Part shown: positions 1 through 10,425 of the stretch, piece by piece
Numbering within the stretch: position 1 is the stretch's first letter
Layout: each line of letters begins with the position of its first letter
From: Paramacrobiotus richtersi
Taxonomy: Eukaryota > Tardigrada > Eutardigrada > Parachela > Macrobiotidae
Direction: 5' to 3'
NCBI GenBank assembly: GCA_034698045.1
Contig: JAQGAU010000382.1
Location: 1 to 29,513 of the forward strand
Length of the DNA: 29,513 nucleotides
Program-made: the position numbers and the translations under genes
Notes under the pieces: generated by a model
What the model was told of the DNA's origin: nothing
The model's input: the letters and a program-made list of their open reading frames with translations, nothing else
The model's database searches: none

Positions 1-4
1 TTTT

Positions 5-20
5 GGGGGGGGGGGGGGGG
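5..20. repeat. Poly-G run of 16
   Basis: Sixteen consecutive G follow TTTT at the very start of the window, just before the polypyrimidine tract and AG of the first recognisable exon. It could be a real homopolymer within an intron or an assembly edge. I see no function in it. Confidence 0.8.
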
Positions 21-111
21 ACTTTATTGCCGGTCACAGCTGTGACCTTGCAAACTTTTACAGTATTTATTGCATTACCGCGAATGCATTTAAAGTATTT
101 TTTTTGTTCAG

Positions 112-2506
112 GCGACGATGATACTATTAGCTTATACGAAAACGTGTGGAATAAACGGATACCCCTCGATCAGGCTGCCATATGTTGCTATCCTATATAA
201 ATCGCGGAAGGCCTGAAATTCCTCCATAAGCATGATATTGTGCATGGCAATCTTAACTTAGCGACGGTACTAGTAAAAAGGACAGCAACCGGCCACCATA
301 TGTTATTGATTGATGTGTTGAATCGGTTCCAGCAAGTGGACGACAGCTACCTCGCTTCAGAATATTTCTTAGGAGTTGTTGACACTTTTTTCTGCGCATC
401 GTCGGAAATGCTGAATAAGCTATTTTAAGTGGAAGAAGAAGTCGTTGGCTGCAAGACGGACGTGTGGAGTCTCGGAAGTTCACTGCAGATCTGCTCAACA
501 TCGGGGCCGGTATTCGGGAGAAATGGTTGTACAAAAAGATCACTGGCGAAAAGATTCGGTTACAAAGTACGCTCCCCGTGCTGCCTTTGCAAGGAAGTTA
601 CAAGATAATTTCACACCCTACATTGGCGAATCGGCTGCGGAGTGTTTGGTCGACTGCATTGGACAGTGTTTGGTTTTAAGTACTCCGTACAGGTTGGCGA
701 CCGATGACCTGCTCCCCAAATTACAAGAAGCAGCACAGATTTTGGCAGATTCCACATCGGATTTACTTAACACTAAGGAGTTTCCTTGTGATTGCTCGTC
801 AGCAATAGCTGATATTCCACAGCGACATAATTTTAAGCTGAAAAGGAAACCTTCACAAGCGGAAGAGATTGTTCTTATCTGTCACCGTTATAACTTGAAG
901 GATCACGGGCTGAACTGCCAACCAACCTGTATGTGCAGTTGTTTAATCCTTCATCCGCTACCCTGCAGCCTCTGCCACTTCCGCCAGCTCTGCTAGGCCG
1001 AAATTTTCTTCCGTTTTTCTTTCTACGAAATGATCAGGTTATAACTTATTCAGTAAGCATACCATTAGATCAACCCCAGCGGACAGTGGATGTTAATGCA
1101 CGTGATTTTCTCCACAAAACGTGGCATCGCCTTTGCTTCTCAATCGTGGGCATCGATTCCTTGCACTATGCAGTAATGGTCAATGACACGGTTTTATTCT
1201 GGACTGGGAAAGAAGCAGGTTTTTATCTGCACAAAACGGATCTTTCGAATGGAGAACTTATCCCAGTGCCAAATCCAGCAGAGCTGGTTACTTTGTATTT
1301 GTATTTGTTATTTATAATGTGTGTGTAACCGCTAAAACCGTCCGGACGGAAAACCTGTCCGCCGGACACTTTTCCCCCGCAACCGCTAAAACCGTCCGGA
1401 GGGCCGAAAAAACGTCCGGCGTAAATTTCGCCCACCCAAATTTTTTCAATTCCTGCGAGCCCTCATGCGTTCCGCCTGGCCCGGACACTTTTCCCCGAGT
1501 GAGCCGGACACTTATCCTTAAGTGAGCCGTGTCCCTGTGACCGTGGGGAATTGTGTCCGGCCTGTATCACACTGGGGATGTAATACTCGGGCTATCGAAA
1601 CACTCGGGCAACTGTCCGGCTACCTCGACACTCCGGGGAAAAGCGTCCGGCTCACTCGGGGAAAAGTGTCCGGGCCAGGCGGAACGCATGAGGGCTCGCA
1701 GGAATTAAAAAAATATTGGGTGGGCGAAATTTACGCCGGACGTTTTTTCGGCCCTCCGGACGGTTTTAGCGGTTGCGGGGAAAAAGTGTCCGGCGGACAG
1801 GTTTTCCGTCCGGACGGTTTTAGCGGTTACATGTGTGCCATAGAAGCAGCGATGTATATCGTTGAAACTTAATTAGTCTTCTTCATACTGTTTATAGACC
1901 ATCAGAAGCAAAACTTGTCGAGTACAAAGGAAGGCTTATTTGTTGTGCGGAAGATTCCAAGCTGAGCCAAAAGTGGATACTTTGTGTTGATCCGCAAACG
2001 GAACAGTGGCTACATCTTCCGAATTTACCCGAAGCTAGGCATTCGTATGCCCTGGCAGTTGTTGGTGGCTATATCTCTACGTGATGGGCGGTTATGTCGC
2101 TATCAACAACTGCCTACCTTCGTCTGGTCAGACATATGCAGAGCGCTGTGTCCGTCTAAACTTGGAAGCTCCACATCTCGGCTGGGAAGAACAGCCGGAT
2201 ATTCTGGTGCGCATGTATGACCTTGGAACGTTTGTCAATGGAAAACAAATCTATCTGTTCGGCGGGTCTGCCGCCGGCGATTTAAGTGATAATCAGTCAA
2301 AGCAGATGCAGATCTACGACACAGATAAGGCTGTCTGGTCCGAAGTTAGTTACATTGATCAGGAAAAAAGGAATCTTAACATGTCGTTCCGACGTATAAT
2401 ATGCTTAAACGTAAGGAGAACATGTCCAGAGGATTCCATTCCCGAAACCGTTTCCGACACCGACGTAGTCCGGAAGGTGCTCTTCACCTTACCAATTCCT
2501 TACTAA
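112..2506 (+). pseudogene. Unit A: decayed pseudokinase-kelch gene (N-lobe outside window or missing)
   Basis: The codons match unit C (10426-12260) along almost the whole length. They start after a T-rich tract ending in CAG at 111 and enter in the same phase. Visible landmarks are VHGNLNL at about 238-258 (HRD replaced by HGN), LLIDVLNRF (DFG replaced), the DVWSLG motif near 460-475 and the segment KTWHRLCFSI near 1118-1147. A kelch-like part follows from about 1895, with LPNLPEARHSYALAVVGG and QIYLFGG. It is broken: an in-frame TAA at 198-200 replaces a Gln codon, a second TAA lies at 426-428, and single-base losses near 475 and 560 shift the frame. A further indel lies near 900-930, and two extra bases near 2070 shift the kelch frame. 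The GT donor of unit C (GAGTAC) reads GAGCTG here, and the intron carries a foldback element. Similarity to unit C ends near 2425 and the open frame runs on to 2506. With this many lesions I call it a pseudogene rather than sequencing error. Confidence 0.85.
1325..1830. mobile_element. 506-bp foldback element with ~185-bp terminal inverted repeats
   Basis: The element starts GTAACCGCTAAAACCGTCCG and ends with the reverse complement of that. The arms (about 1325-1511 and 1645-1830) are inverted copies with only a few differences. The motif ACCGCTAAAACCGTCCGG occurs twice per arm (from 1328 and again near 1381), and the core (1512-1644) is rich in GTCCGG. The flanks read ATGTGTGT on the left and ATGTGTGC on the right, a near-perfect 8-base direct repeat, so this is probably a target-site duplication. 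No transposase is encoded, so it is non-autonomous. It sits in the intron of unit A between the pseudokinase and kelch parts. Long arms and an 8-9-base duplication suggest a hAT- or Mutator-type MITE. A TA duplication of the mariner type is an alternative reading, because the inner ends are TA...TA. Confidence 0.85.
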
Positions 2507-3408
2507 AAGAAACCATCTTCGTATGGAACCCGGCTTGAGCATAGCTCCTTTCATCCATTCAGTTCTTGTCAGAGAGTCACAGACTGGACCAGGCCTTACC
2601 CTTAGAGCTTGCACATACGCCTGTGCTGACCTCTGAAGATTTATGCTGGCCTGTGATCGTACGAGTGTTTACGGGTACACAGATACATATTGCTCCTACA
2701 ATATATCGAAAACTTGCTCCGGTTAGTATCATCTTAAAACGGATAACATGATTTACTTGTATGTCGTACGCTCACCTGTTCTTCCTTCTCTACTTACCTT
2801 ATCTCTAGCTTTAATTTGATCTTGATAAGCCGCTAACCGGCCGATATAAGTAGCAGGTTATTTAGTTATTTCATAAAGAGCTTTTTTCAAAGCTCATTCG
2901 CTAACTGTACTCGGCATTCATTGATCGGATGTTTCTGTTAAACTGAAATCAACACCGATGCACTTACAAACGAAACGTTAACAGCCGTTAACCGCTCATC
3001 TTTGTAAACATTCCATCTGTTCTGAATGAACCACATGCATATTTTAATATGGCATTTTTCCGCTAGTAGTAGCGTGGAACACACTAAGTAGTTCTGGTTT
3101 GATTCGATTCGTATCTGACCTGAAGGAGCCGTTTCAAAATGTTACACGAACCAGAAAATTAATAGGAAAGTTTTATCGTAGGTTTTGTTTCGTGAATATT
3201 ACAGAGCGTAGTATCCGTGCAGGCTACCCAGGCCAAAATCTGCGATTCGGTGTGGTCTGATTTACGGTACATGGCAAAAAGTTCGCAGGCAAGTGATGCA
3301 TTTCTATTTACGTGCTGCCACACAACACCCAGTGAACTGAATAGTCTTTCTTTAACGGATACCGACTGTATATAAATATACAGTCTCCCCGAAATAAAAA
3401 CATTCCTG
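2507..3408. other. No gene recognised
   Basis: Only short open frames are present, and none resembles a protein I recognise. The earlier exons of the arginine kinase remnant would be expected here. I looked for its conserved N-terminal and central motifs and did not find them. Confidence 0.5.
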
Positions 3409-4024
3409 TTGTTGATTGTACAGACGTATGTTCATGCAATGTGTAAGAATTCGAAATGGCTAGGACTCGTATCCTACGGGGACCAGATTTGGTACAGAAG
3501 ACTGGTCTGTACGTTGTCCAACAACGGGCATTCAAGCATTCCGTGCAAAATCTCATTCACCCTGCAAGTTTCTCCACCTTCTTTGGGGAAGACAGGAAGC
3601 ATGATCGCTGGTAATGACATGTGTTAAAACTTACACATCCATGACGGGAGGACTACATGTAAGAATCCTTAATGAATTCCACAAGATTGCCGCCAAATAT
3701 AACCTGCAAGTGCGCGGCACATCCGGCGAGCACTCGGAATCCATCGGCGGAGTGTATGACGTCTCCAACAAGGTCAGTATAAGCAAAAGCAACGTTATGC
3801 AGACACAGCAGCAATCCGCTTTCTCAAGTGGAACCGTCTAAACATAGATCTGCAGCTCATTTGTATTAACAAAGTTATTAATACCATCCCAGCCGGTTAG
3901 ATTAAGATGCCTGCCAAATTGATCTGAGGAAAGTTTTTTTCTACAGCGACGCATGGGATTGACTGAATTCGACGCTAGGAAGGAAATGTACGGTGGCATC
4001 ATTGAACTGGTCAAGCGGGCTTAG
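3409..4024 (+). pseudogene. Arginine kinase fragment (C-terminal half), frame-disrupted
   Basis: Three segments match arginine kinase, the invertebrate phosphagen kinase that moves phosphate between ATP and arginine. Segment 1, near 3481-3525, carries WYRRLV, the conserved (V/I)YRRLV stretch. Segment 2 (about 3614-3772) carries CVKTYTSM where active enzymes have the reactive-Cys motif CPTNLGT, then NLQVRGTSGEHSES and GGVYDVSNK. It ends AAG followed by GTCAGT, a plausible donor. Segment 3 (3947-4024) follows CTACAG, starts RRMGLTEF, reads on for 25 residues and ends in TAG, which is the family's normal C-terminus. The intron would be 3773-3946. Segments 1 and 2 are in different frames, the HDR remnant before the Cys is out of frame, one codon is missing in the Cys motif, and no upstream exons were found. 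I infer a decayed or partial copy. The flexible-loop GEH(S)E residues survive. Confidence 0.75.
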
Positions 4025-4617
4025 AAGTCTTAGATCGGTTACGTGTGTGGAAAGTGTTACCAATGGAATGCAACTGATTTAATCTGTCCCCTTCGGTGTT
4101 TGGTTGAAAAGAGCCTGTATACCAGTTCTCAGCCCCAGTGGAAGATAGTGTGTTGAATATGCGGTTACTTTATGAACCAACGGTAACTCTGGTTTTAAGT
4201 TGAGCCTTAGATTTGTTTGGAGCCAACGGTCGTTCAATAAAGTTACGTGGTAACAACTGATCAGTTACAATACAGCCATTACACCAATCACCAACGTGCA
4301 CTTTATGATACAATACTGTATGTAAACAATACCAAACAACGCACTCAAAAACTAGCTCGCTTGCAATGATTATATGAGCAGCTAGTTAATACCTCTTTTA
4401 AATTACAATATGCAACATTCGTTAACCGGTGTTCATTTTGTCAAATTCACATCTACCGACGCACTCAAGTTACAAAATGAAATTTTAGCAGTTCATATAG
4501 CTGTCAACAACCAACACATTAATGATGAATGGATGTTGATATAAACTTCACAGTATTGAACTGCTGTGAGCTGTCACTCCTGGCCATAATTATTGTCAGC
4601 CAGATTTGCAACCAAAG
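4025..4617. other. Intergenic, no gene recognised
   Basis: This stretch lies between the arginine kinase remnant and the DOMON gene. It contains no open frame with family-like sequence. It presumably includes the promoter and 5' UTR of the downstream gene, but I see no motif I would trust. Confidence 0.4.
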
Positions 4618-5487
4618 ATGTACAACCTTCTCCTAAGCGTTCTGGTCACTTTATTTTCTGCACACAGTCTCCTCTGTTTGGTCTTTGATGCTGGACAGAA
4701 GAGATGTAGTTTCGATGGTATTGTGTGTTTGGGTGTTCCTCGTGGCTGCTTGCAGCAAAACGAAACGGCAGAATGCAAGGCGGTGGTCTTAATAGAAACA
4801 AGTCCAGCATCTCCCGGTCTAGCAAGGATCACCCTGACAGGAGATGGTTTTCGAAATGGGTCCGAAACGTCGGATAAATGGACTGCAATTAATTTCTCTG
4901 AGGTATGATCTGGATGTTAATTTTGGATACATGGCTTATCCAAAATAACCGAATTTTTCTTTAGAGCGGTGAAATTGCGAACACAACGGGAATTCAATGC
5001 ACGCACCATGGTAATGAATCTACGGTGCACGTGATATGGAACGATAATAAAAACCGCATACAACCGTCCTCGACCGGTGTTGACGTATGTGGTATCAGTT
5101 TGTTTTGTAGCATGAACCTGTAATATATCGTTTTGCCCTGTTTATACTCTGTAGCAATCAGTACTGAAGGCGATTGGCGTTCCGGCAAACCCTTCCACGC
5201 TTAGTTGTACTGTGGATGTGCCATGGCGATTCACGGTGAATGACTCGTTAGTAGCGCTCAACCGAATGGCTTACCATGTTGTTTCAATGGGATCTGTGGT
5301 CAACGATGCGCAGATAACAAATGCCACGGACTTGTATTTGATCTCACGTGTCAGGCCGGCTTGGAGCCCCGATGAACGGACATTTGCTTCGTACTGTACG
5401 GGCAACATGACGGAGGATTCGGAAATGGGATGCGACATGGCAGAGTATCTAGCCTTTGCTGCAAGTGCACTCAGTGCCCAAATTTAG
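4618..5487 (+). CDS. Secreted DOMON-domain protein (FRRS1-like), three exons
   Basis: Exons 4618-4902, 4965-5084 and 5155-5487 join by two phase-0 introns of 62 and 70 bases (AG/GTATGA...TTTAG and GAC/GTATGT...TGTAG) to give about 245 residues. The ATG at 4618 starts MYNLLLSVLVTLFSAHSLLC, a typical signal peptide. The mature part has the cysteine pattern of animal DOMON domains (C-SFDGIV-C-LGVPRG-C, then C after TAE). Exon 2 has the VHVIWND stretch. Exon 3 has LSCTVDVPWRFTVN, where ferric-chelate-reductase-like DOMON proteins have their CxFxR strand, then TDLYLISRV. DOMON domains bind haem or sugar and are usually extracellular. There is no b561 membrane domain here; the C-terminus (AEYLAFAASALSA) is only mildly hydrophobic. 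No neighbour suggests a pathway. The frames are clean, so it is probably functional. The family call is from motif pattern only. Confidence 0.65.
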
Positions 5488-6443
5488 GACGATGCCTGTA
5501 GTCTGTACCAGTCGCACGTACTATATGCTACTTAAAGTTCCGCTACGGCCCGAAAACATTGTACGACGCCTTGTACAGTTATGAGATACCCTGTGAATTT
5601 CCAATTATGGTATTGTTTTCGTCTGCTAAATAGCTGCGCAGGTGGCATGTAACTTGTTTGGTTCGCTTTGCTATCAGAAGAAAAGGACATATGTATGCTA
5701 AATGCATTGTGACACAGTAATTAAGCAACGTATTTTTAACGTGCATTTAATTCATTAGTCAGATCAAGATGTACTGTAATGGAAGTTGTCTCGATTATAA
5801 TCGGTGAAGAATGTTCATCTGATTAATCGTGAGGAGTTTGGAAACAATTTGCACATGCTGTACTTCAGCACTAATTACGCGCTGTACTGCTGAACAATCT
5901 TAAGTCAACCTGAAGGCCCTATTTTTTGCCGATACTATCGTCGACGCTTTTACAGAAATGCGTGCTCGACGGCCGACGACGGGTAACTATTGAAGTAACA
6001 TGCACAGACTTTACTGCAGAATAGGCATAAGTCACAAACAGGCTAAACGAATCGTTTGGAACGGTAGCGACGGCTTGTGTTACAGCTTTGTGTGAATACC
6101 GGTAAAGGGACGTTTGGTGCTGCCGCGCGCTGAAATTTGAACCTAAGTCGAGTTAGTCATAGAAATCAGTGTTCAATCACATTCTCTGCACGGGCTGATG
6201 TGCCAGACAACGTGTGCGAAACAGTGGCGAGTAATACCATAATAATTATTATACAAAGAACGATCGATCTGTTACCGTTTCTTCACGACTCAGTTGTGAA
6301 GAAACTCTATGCTTTTTGCAAGAGTTTTTATTTTTCCGTCAATGCAATACCTTTCCGAGCTGTTTCTTTGGTTTTAGCTTCGGTTCATTCCTAATCTACG
6401 TTTGACATTCGTAGACTCTGTTAGAAGTCACATAAATTTTAAA
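5488..6443. other. Intergenic; ancestral upstream region of the unit B kinase
   Basis: No coding sequence is recognised. If the kinase of unit B once started at the ATG at 6444, this stretch contained its promoter and 5' UTR. An AT-rich patch (AATAATTATTAT) lies near 6240. I cannot assign a promoter element with confidence. Confidence 0.35.
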
Positions 6444-6456
6444 ATGTCAACCGATG
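6444..6456 (+). pseudogene. Stranded original start of the unit B kinase (MSTD)
   Basis: ATG TCA ACC GAT G precedes the left end of the 1709-bp element. Its last nine bases, CAACCGATG, recur right after the element at 8166-8174. Removing the element and one copy joins ATG-TCA-ACC-GAT-GTG-CTC in frame with the kinase exon. I infer that this was the native start before the insertion. Confidence 0.75.
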
Positions 6457-8165
6457 GGCAGGGTCTAAAACCTGGAAGTGGAAACTTCCACTGGAAGTTT
6501 CCACTGGAAGTTTGCACTTCCAGTCTGGAAGTGGCACTTTCTAAAACCTGGAAGTACTGCCTAAAACCTGGAAGTACAACAGAAAACCTGGAATCACACT
6601 GTTCCGTGAAAATGCACTGTATCTTTTGTAAAGTTACTTGATATGAAAAAGTACTCAAGTACACAATTTTCTACTGCACTGAAATGTAGCCGTTGATTGT
6701 AAGATGTAAGTATATGTATGCATGCGTATATGCCACGGTAAACTAACTCTACTCTGTGCATACTATGATAATGATAATGTACCGGAAAACTATCGTGTGC
6801 ATATATTACAGGATAAAACGGTATAATTATAGCGAAGACGGAGATATACTGTAGGGCCATTATATGCACGGCTGTTCGAATGACGAAAAGGCATGGATAT
6901 GACAGAGAAATGCAGAGAGAATAAATAGTATGCATAAAAGTTTATGTTTTCTTTAAATATGTTCTTCAGTTGCTGGAAATGAACGCGAAGCATTTTCTCT
7001 CTCATCCTGTAAAAACCTGAAAGAAACTGTTACAGGAGTACGTGACCTTTCTATGTCCTCCGTAAACCAACTGTTATCATCGTCCTAATGCAAAGTAATA
7101 AATTAATCGAACCGTGCGGTTATACAACTAATACCGGATTGTTTACTATTTTCCGCTGCCGATTTGTTTGCTTACCTTTCCTCTGGTTATCCATTTTACA
7201 GATGCAAATGCTGCATGCAAACAGTTCAAGTGGCGGCTCACAATGAGTTGCACAGAACAATTGGCGCGTAGCGATCGAGGCCCGTAAAAACTGATAGCAA
7301 CAAGTACTAAAATATTACTGTGATTGTGAACAAGTGCACAATGTTAAGCGAACTTTAGTGACTACGAGTTTCAGTTACTACTAGTCTAACGGTCAAGGCG
7401 CATCCATAAAATTTAACTCCGATTTCGACTGTAATAGTACTGTACTTTGCAACGCTCCAACTGGCTTGAGCAAGCCGCAGCTGAATGATACTTCGTGCAC
7501 GTAACAGCACGTTTCTCCGATAAGGGAACCGAGAGTACATTTTTTAGCTGTACTGGTTGACTGAGCATTCTGATTTCCCTGGGTTTTTTAACCGCATCAG
7601 CTTACGAAGTAGCATTCCTTTAAGTCTATGAAAAGCAGACAAAAGGCTGTGTTCCGCGCAGTGGAGTGAAATGCAAAGGTTTGTAATCAGTTTCTGAGCT
7701 ACCAGATCAAATTACTGGTATGTGGAAATCGTTAATGATATTATTTTGGCACAACATTCTCATCAACCTGTAATCTGAGAGTCTTAGTATTTACGTCCGC
7801 TGCCTGTGTCAGCGGGCTACGGTAAGCAGTTCACTGTCAAGTGCAGTGACACTCCATATATACTTCAGAAGTATAAGCAGAGTAGAGTCAGTTTACTGTG
7901 GTATGTACGTATGTATACATATACATTTTACAATCAACGGGTACAGTTCTGTGCAGTACAAAACTGTGTACTGATTTTTTCATATTAATTTAACAAAAGG
8001 TATGGTACATTTTCATGGAACAGTGTGATTCCAGGTTTTCTGTCCCACTTCCAGGTTTTAGGCAGAACTTCCAGGTTTTAGAAAGTGCCACTTCCAGACT
8101 GGAAGTTTGCACTTCCAGTGGAAACTTCCAGTGGAAGTTTCCACTTCCAGGTTTTAGACCCTGCC
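6457..8165. mobile_element. 1709-bp non-autonomous foldback element with 9-bp target duplication
   Basis: The ends are GGCAGGGTCTAAAACCTGG and its reverse complement. Perfect 9-base direct repeats CAACCGATG flank it (6448-6456 and 8166-8174). The inverted arms are about 300 bases, roughly 6457-6765 and 7866-8165. The outer 150 bases of each arm hold repeats of CTAAAACCTGGAAGT plus self-complementary GGAAGTTTCCACTGGAAG blocks, so each arm can also fold on itself. The inner part of the arms shares GTTGATTGTAA and CTCTACTCTG blocks. The 1.1-kb core has no open frame longer than about 60-110 codons and nothing like a transposase. Long arms with subterminal repeats and a 9-base duplication fit a Mutator-like (MULE) non-autonomous element. 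It splits the kinase gene of unit B after codon 4. Confidence 0.93.
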
Positions 8166-9647
8166 CAACCGATGTGCTCGAAGCGACGACTACAGATACG
8201 TCCTTCATATCATTCGGTTGCAACTGCCAGTACGAACGAGTCAAGTATATTGGACACGGCACGTTCGGAGTTGTATATGAAGGTGTCATTAAGGAGCGCG
8301 GCAATTTTATCGGTGAAACAGATATAGTGGCTATAAAGGTTGTGGATTTGCAAACTAGGCGAAACCTATCGATTAGCGAAAGAAAAGGACTCAGCATACT
8401 AAGCAGGTTTAAAAAATTGATTGACCTAACCCACAGTCATTTGCTTACTTATCACAAAATTAAAGTAACATCTGCATCGGAATCGTTATTGCATTTTGAA
8501 GTACTAATGGACTACTGCAACGGTGAGTGCCCTTTCTTGTGGATACAGTTCTTAACAAGTTATGATGTTGGTTGTTTCAGACGGGGATCTGGCAAAGCAT
8601 TTGCAAAATATTGGCGAAGGGGGGTCGCCACTCGACGAATTAGCTATGACGTGTTATGCTATGCAACTCGCTAACGGGTTAGCATTCTTGCATGAAAATG
8701 GTTGTATGCACTTGGATTTGAAAACAAGAAACGTGCTTGTAAAGCAAACGACTAAAATCCACCGCACACTACTGATCGCCGATTTGGACGAGTTTGTTCA
8801 GATACAAGGAAGCAAAACCAGCAGAGGTGATCTCTCAAGCTTTCGTGGAACTATACAATATACTTCACCAGAAATGCTAAGAACCCATGGGACGGAAATT
8901 TCGGACGAGGTGGTCGGGCGAAAAACTGACGTATGGAGCTTGGGTTGTGTAATACTCGCTATTGCGAATTGCGGCAACGACGACGTCAGCAACGATTCAA
9001 AATGGCTTTGTGAACCAGAAACCGGCAGAAAGACTGAACTCCCAAAGGACACAGTCACAGACATGAATTATATGCAACTGATTCTGGATGGGTGGGTTCC
9101 GTTTGTTCCTGATTTCGTGCCAGATAAATTAGCTGCCTGTATTCAGAAATGCTTGACTACGGATCATCTAGGAAGGATTTCAGCAGCCGAGCTTCTTAAC
9201 GGGTTAAGGGAAGCAGTGGCGGCAAATTACCGTGCAACGGGAATGACGATGGCAGTTCAAGAATGTTTCTGTACAACTATCCCCGATAGTGCTAGTAAAG
9301 GAAAAGAAGACAAAAGTTTTCGAATGGATTCCACCGGCGCTGAACACCTCGGAAGCGACTGTACATATGAAATCGAGCCAATTATTGAGCATTACCGAGT
9401 GCCCGGAATGCTAATATATAGAGATAGTCGCGATTGCATAGCACGGATAGTGAAAAGGGGGAATTTTGCTGCAGATGGAATAGCACCAGACGGAATAGTT
9501 CCACTAGTTGTTAGAAGGATGGTTTTGCCGCAACAATCAGTTGAATTAGACATCGTTCTCGAGAAGTGGCGCAAAGTGCGTGATCTATGCAAATTGTTGT
9601 TGGAACTTAAACATCGAGGCATCTCGTTCCGTATCACAAAGTTGTAA
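8015..9647 (+). CDS. Unit B: protein kinase, two exons, N-terminus supplied by transposon arm
   Basis: Exon 1 (8015-8522) and exon 2 (8581-9647) are joined across a 58-base phase-1 intron (AACG/GTGAGT...TTTCAG) to give about 524 residues. Residues 1-50 come from the element's right arm. The domain starts near residue 72: GHGTFGVVY glycine loop, VAIKVVD with the ATP-binding Lys, a Glu in SERKGLSIL for the C-helix, hinge MDYCNDGDLAKHL, catalytic loop HLDLKTRNVLV (Asp, Lys and Asn kept, HRD Arg lost), DLD in place of DFG, GTIQYTSPEML for the P+1 loop, and KTDVWSLGC. This looks like a Ser/Thr kinase of the STE/MAP3K/NEK type, probably able to bind ATP; activity is uncertain because of HLD and DLD. 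About 130 residues after the domain match nothing I know, and there is no kelch part, unlike units A and C. The only in-frame ATG before the domain is the one inside the element. Confidence 0.82.
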
Positions 9648-10425
9648 TGAGGCGTGGAGGATATGGAGAAGAGTCAGTCATCGAATTCATGACTGACTGC
9701 ACCAGTCTTGCGAGTCAGTTCCAGGGTAATTAAATCTAACGTTTCTTAATTGGGTAAATCCTCTTAAACAGTCACAATAAGGCCGATGCCATGAACAGGT
9801 AAGTTACAGAGGTGAACTTTCAAATATCCGAAAAATCTACTAGCATCACTAACACTACTCGATGTTTAATAAGGGCAGCAGAGCAACGCTCTGCCGGTAA
9901 TCTGCCGTTATCCCTTCCCAATAACTTAAAAGTCTCAGTGAAGTGTGCGTCAGAATTCCCGGGCTCTCCATACCTAACTTGACCTATGGATAAACTGTCA
10001 TCCGGTGGACACTTTCATCGGTGAACCAGTATGTATCCGTGAACCGGTAAGCCGTACGGAAAACAAAAATTCCGTCTCAGAAAAACGAGAGAAGAATGCG
10101 TGGGGATATTTCTGCCGGGAACTAGTATCCGGGTAGGGCATTTATTTCGGAACCGATTGGTAAAAACTCGCTAAACTTTTCACTTTTATCAGAGTTTTTT
10201 TTACGGCACGCTGCAATCTATGATCTGTACGCGGCGTAGCGGGCAACGGACAGGTCGAGACCCGTAACGCCATTTAACACACTTCAGGTGCGGCCCGACA
10301 TGAAGTCTGAAACATGAAACTGCGAACTCGGGTGTCTACCTAGTATTCTCAGCTTCTTATAACTAATTGTAGAGTATTGGATTAGGACAAAATATATGCT
10401 TATGTACGGGAGTTGTGCGTTCTAG
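9648..10425. other. Spacer between units B and C; no N-lobe exon found
   Basis: I searched for a glycine loop or VAIK-like exon for unit C and found none in any frame. The end (about 10400-10425) is a plausible splice acceptor region, finishing GCGTTCTAG. The middle shows nothing recognisable. Confidence 0.5.

Noticed and set aside
1319-1872. Open frames (68-116 codons) within the 506-bp element as genes
   Set aside because: They are read from inverted arms and appear in both directions with mirror sequence. They do not resemble a transposase.
4606-4617. Start of the DOMON frame at 4606 (MQPK)
   Set aside because: The codon there is TTG. The ATG at 4618 directly begins the signal peptide, so I use it.
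6457-6600. Regularly repeated CTAAAACCTGGAAGT blocks that resemble a CRISPR-like array
   Set aside because: They are short subterminal repeats inside an inverted arm, with a mirror copy at 8015-8165 and a target duplication. They have no uniform spacers, and the genome is animal.
7990-8397. 135-codon minus-strand frame over the right arm and the kinase exon
   Set aside because: It is the antisense shadow of the inverted arm (the left arm reads similarly on the + strand) and of the N-lobe exon.
10413-10425. Start of unit C at 10413
   Set aside because: The codon is TTG, and the sequence up to 10425 is a splice acceptor region. Homology with units A and B begins right after the AG.
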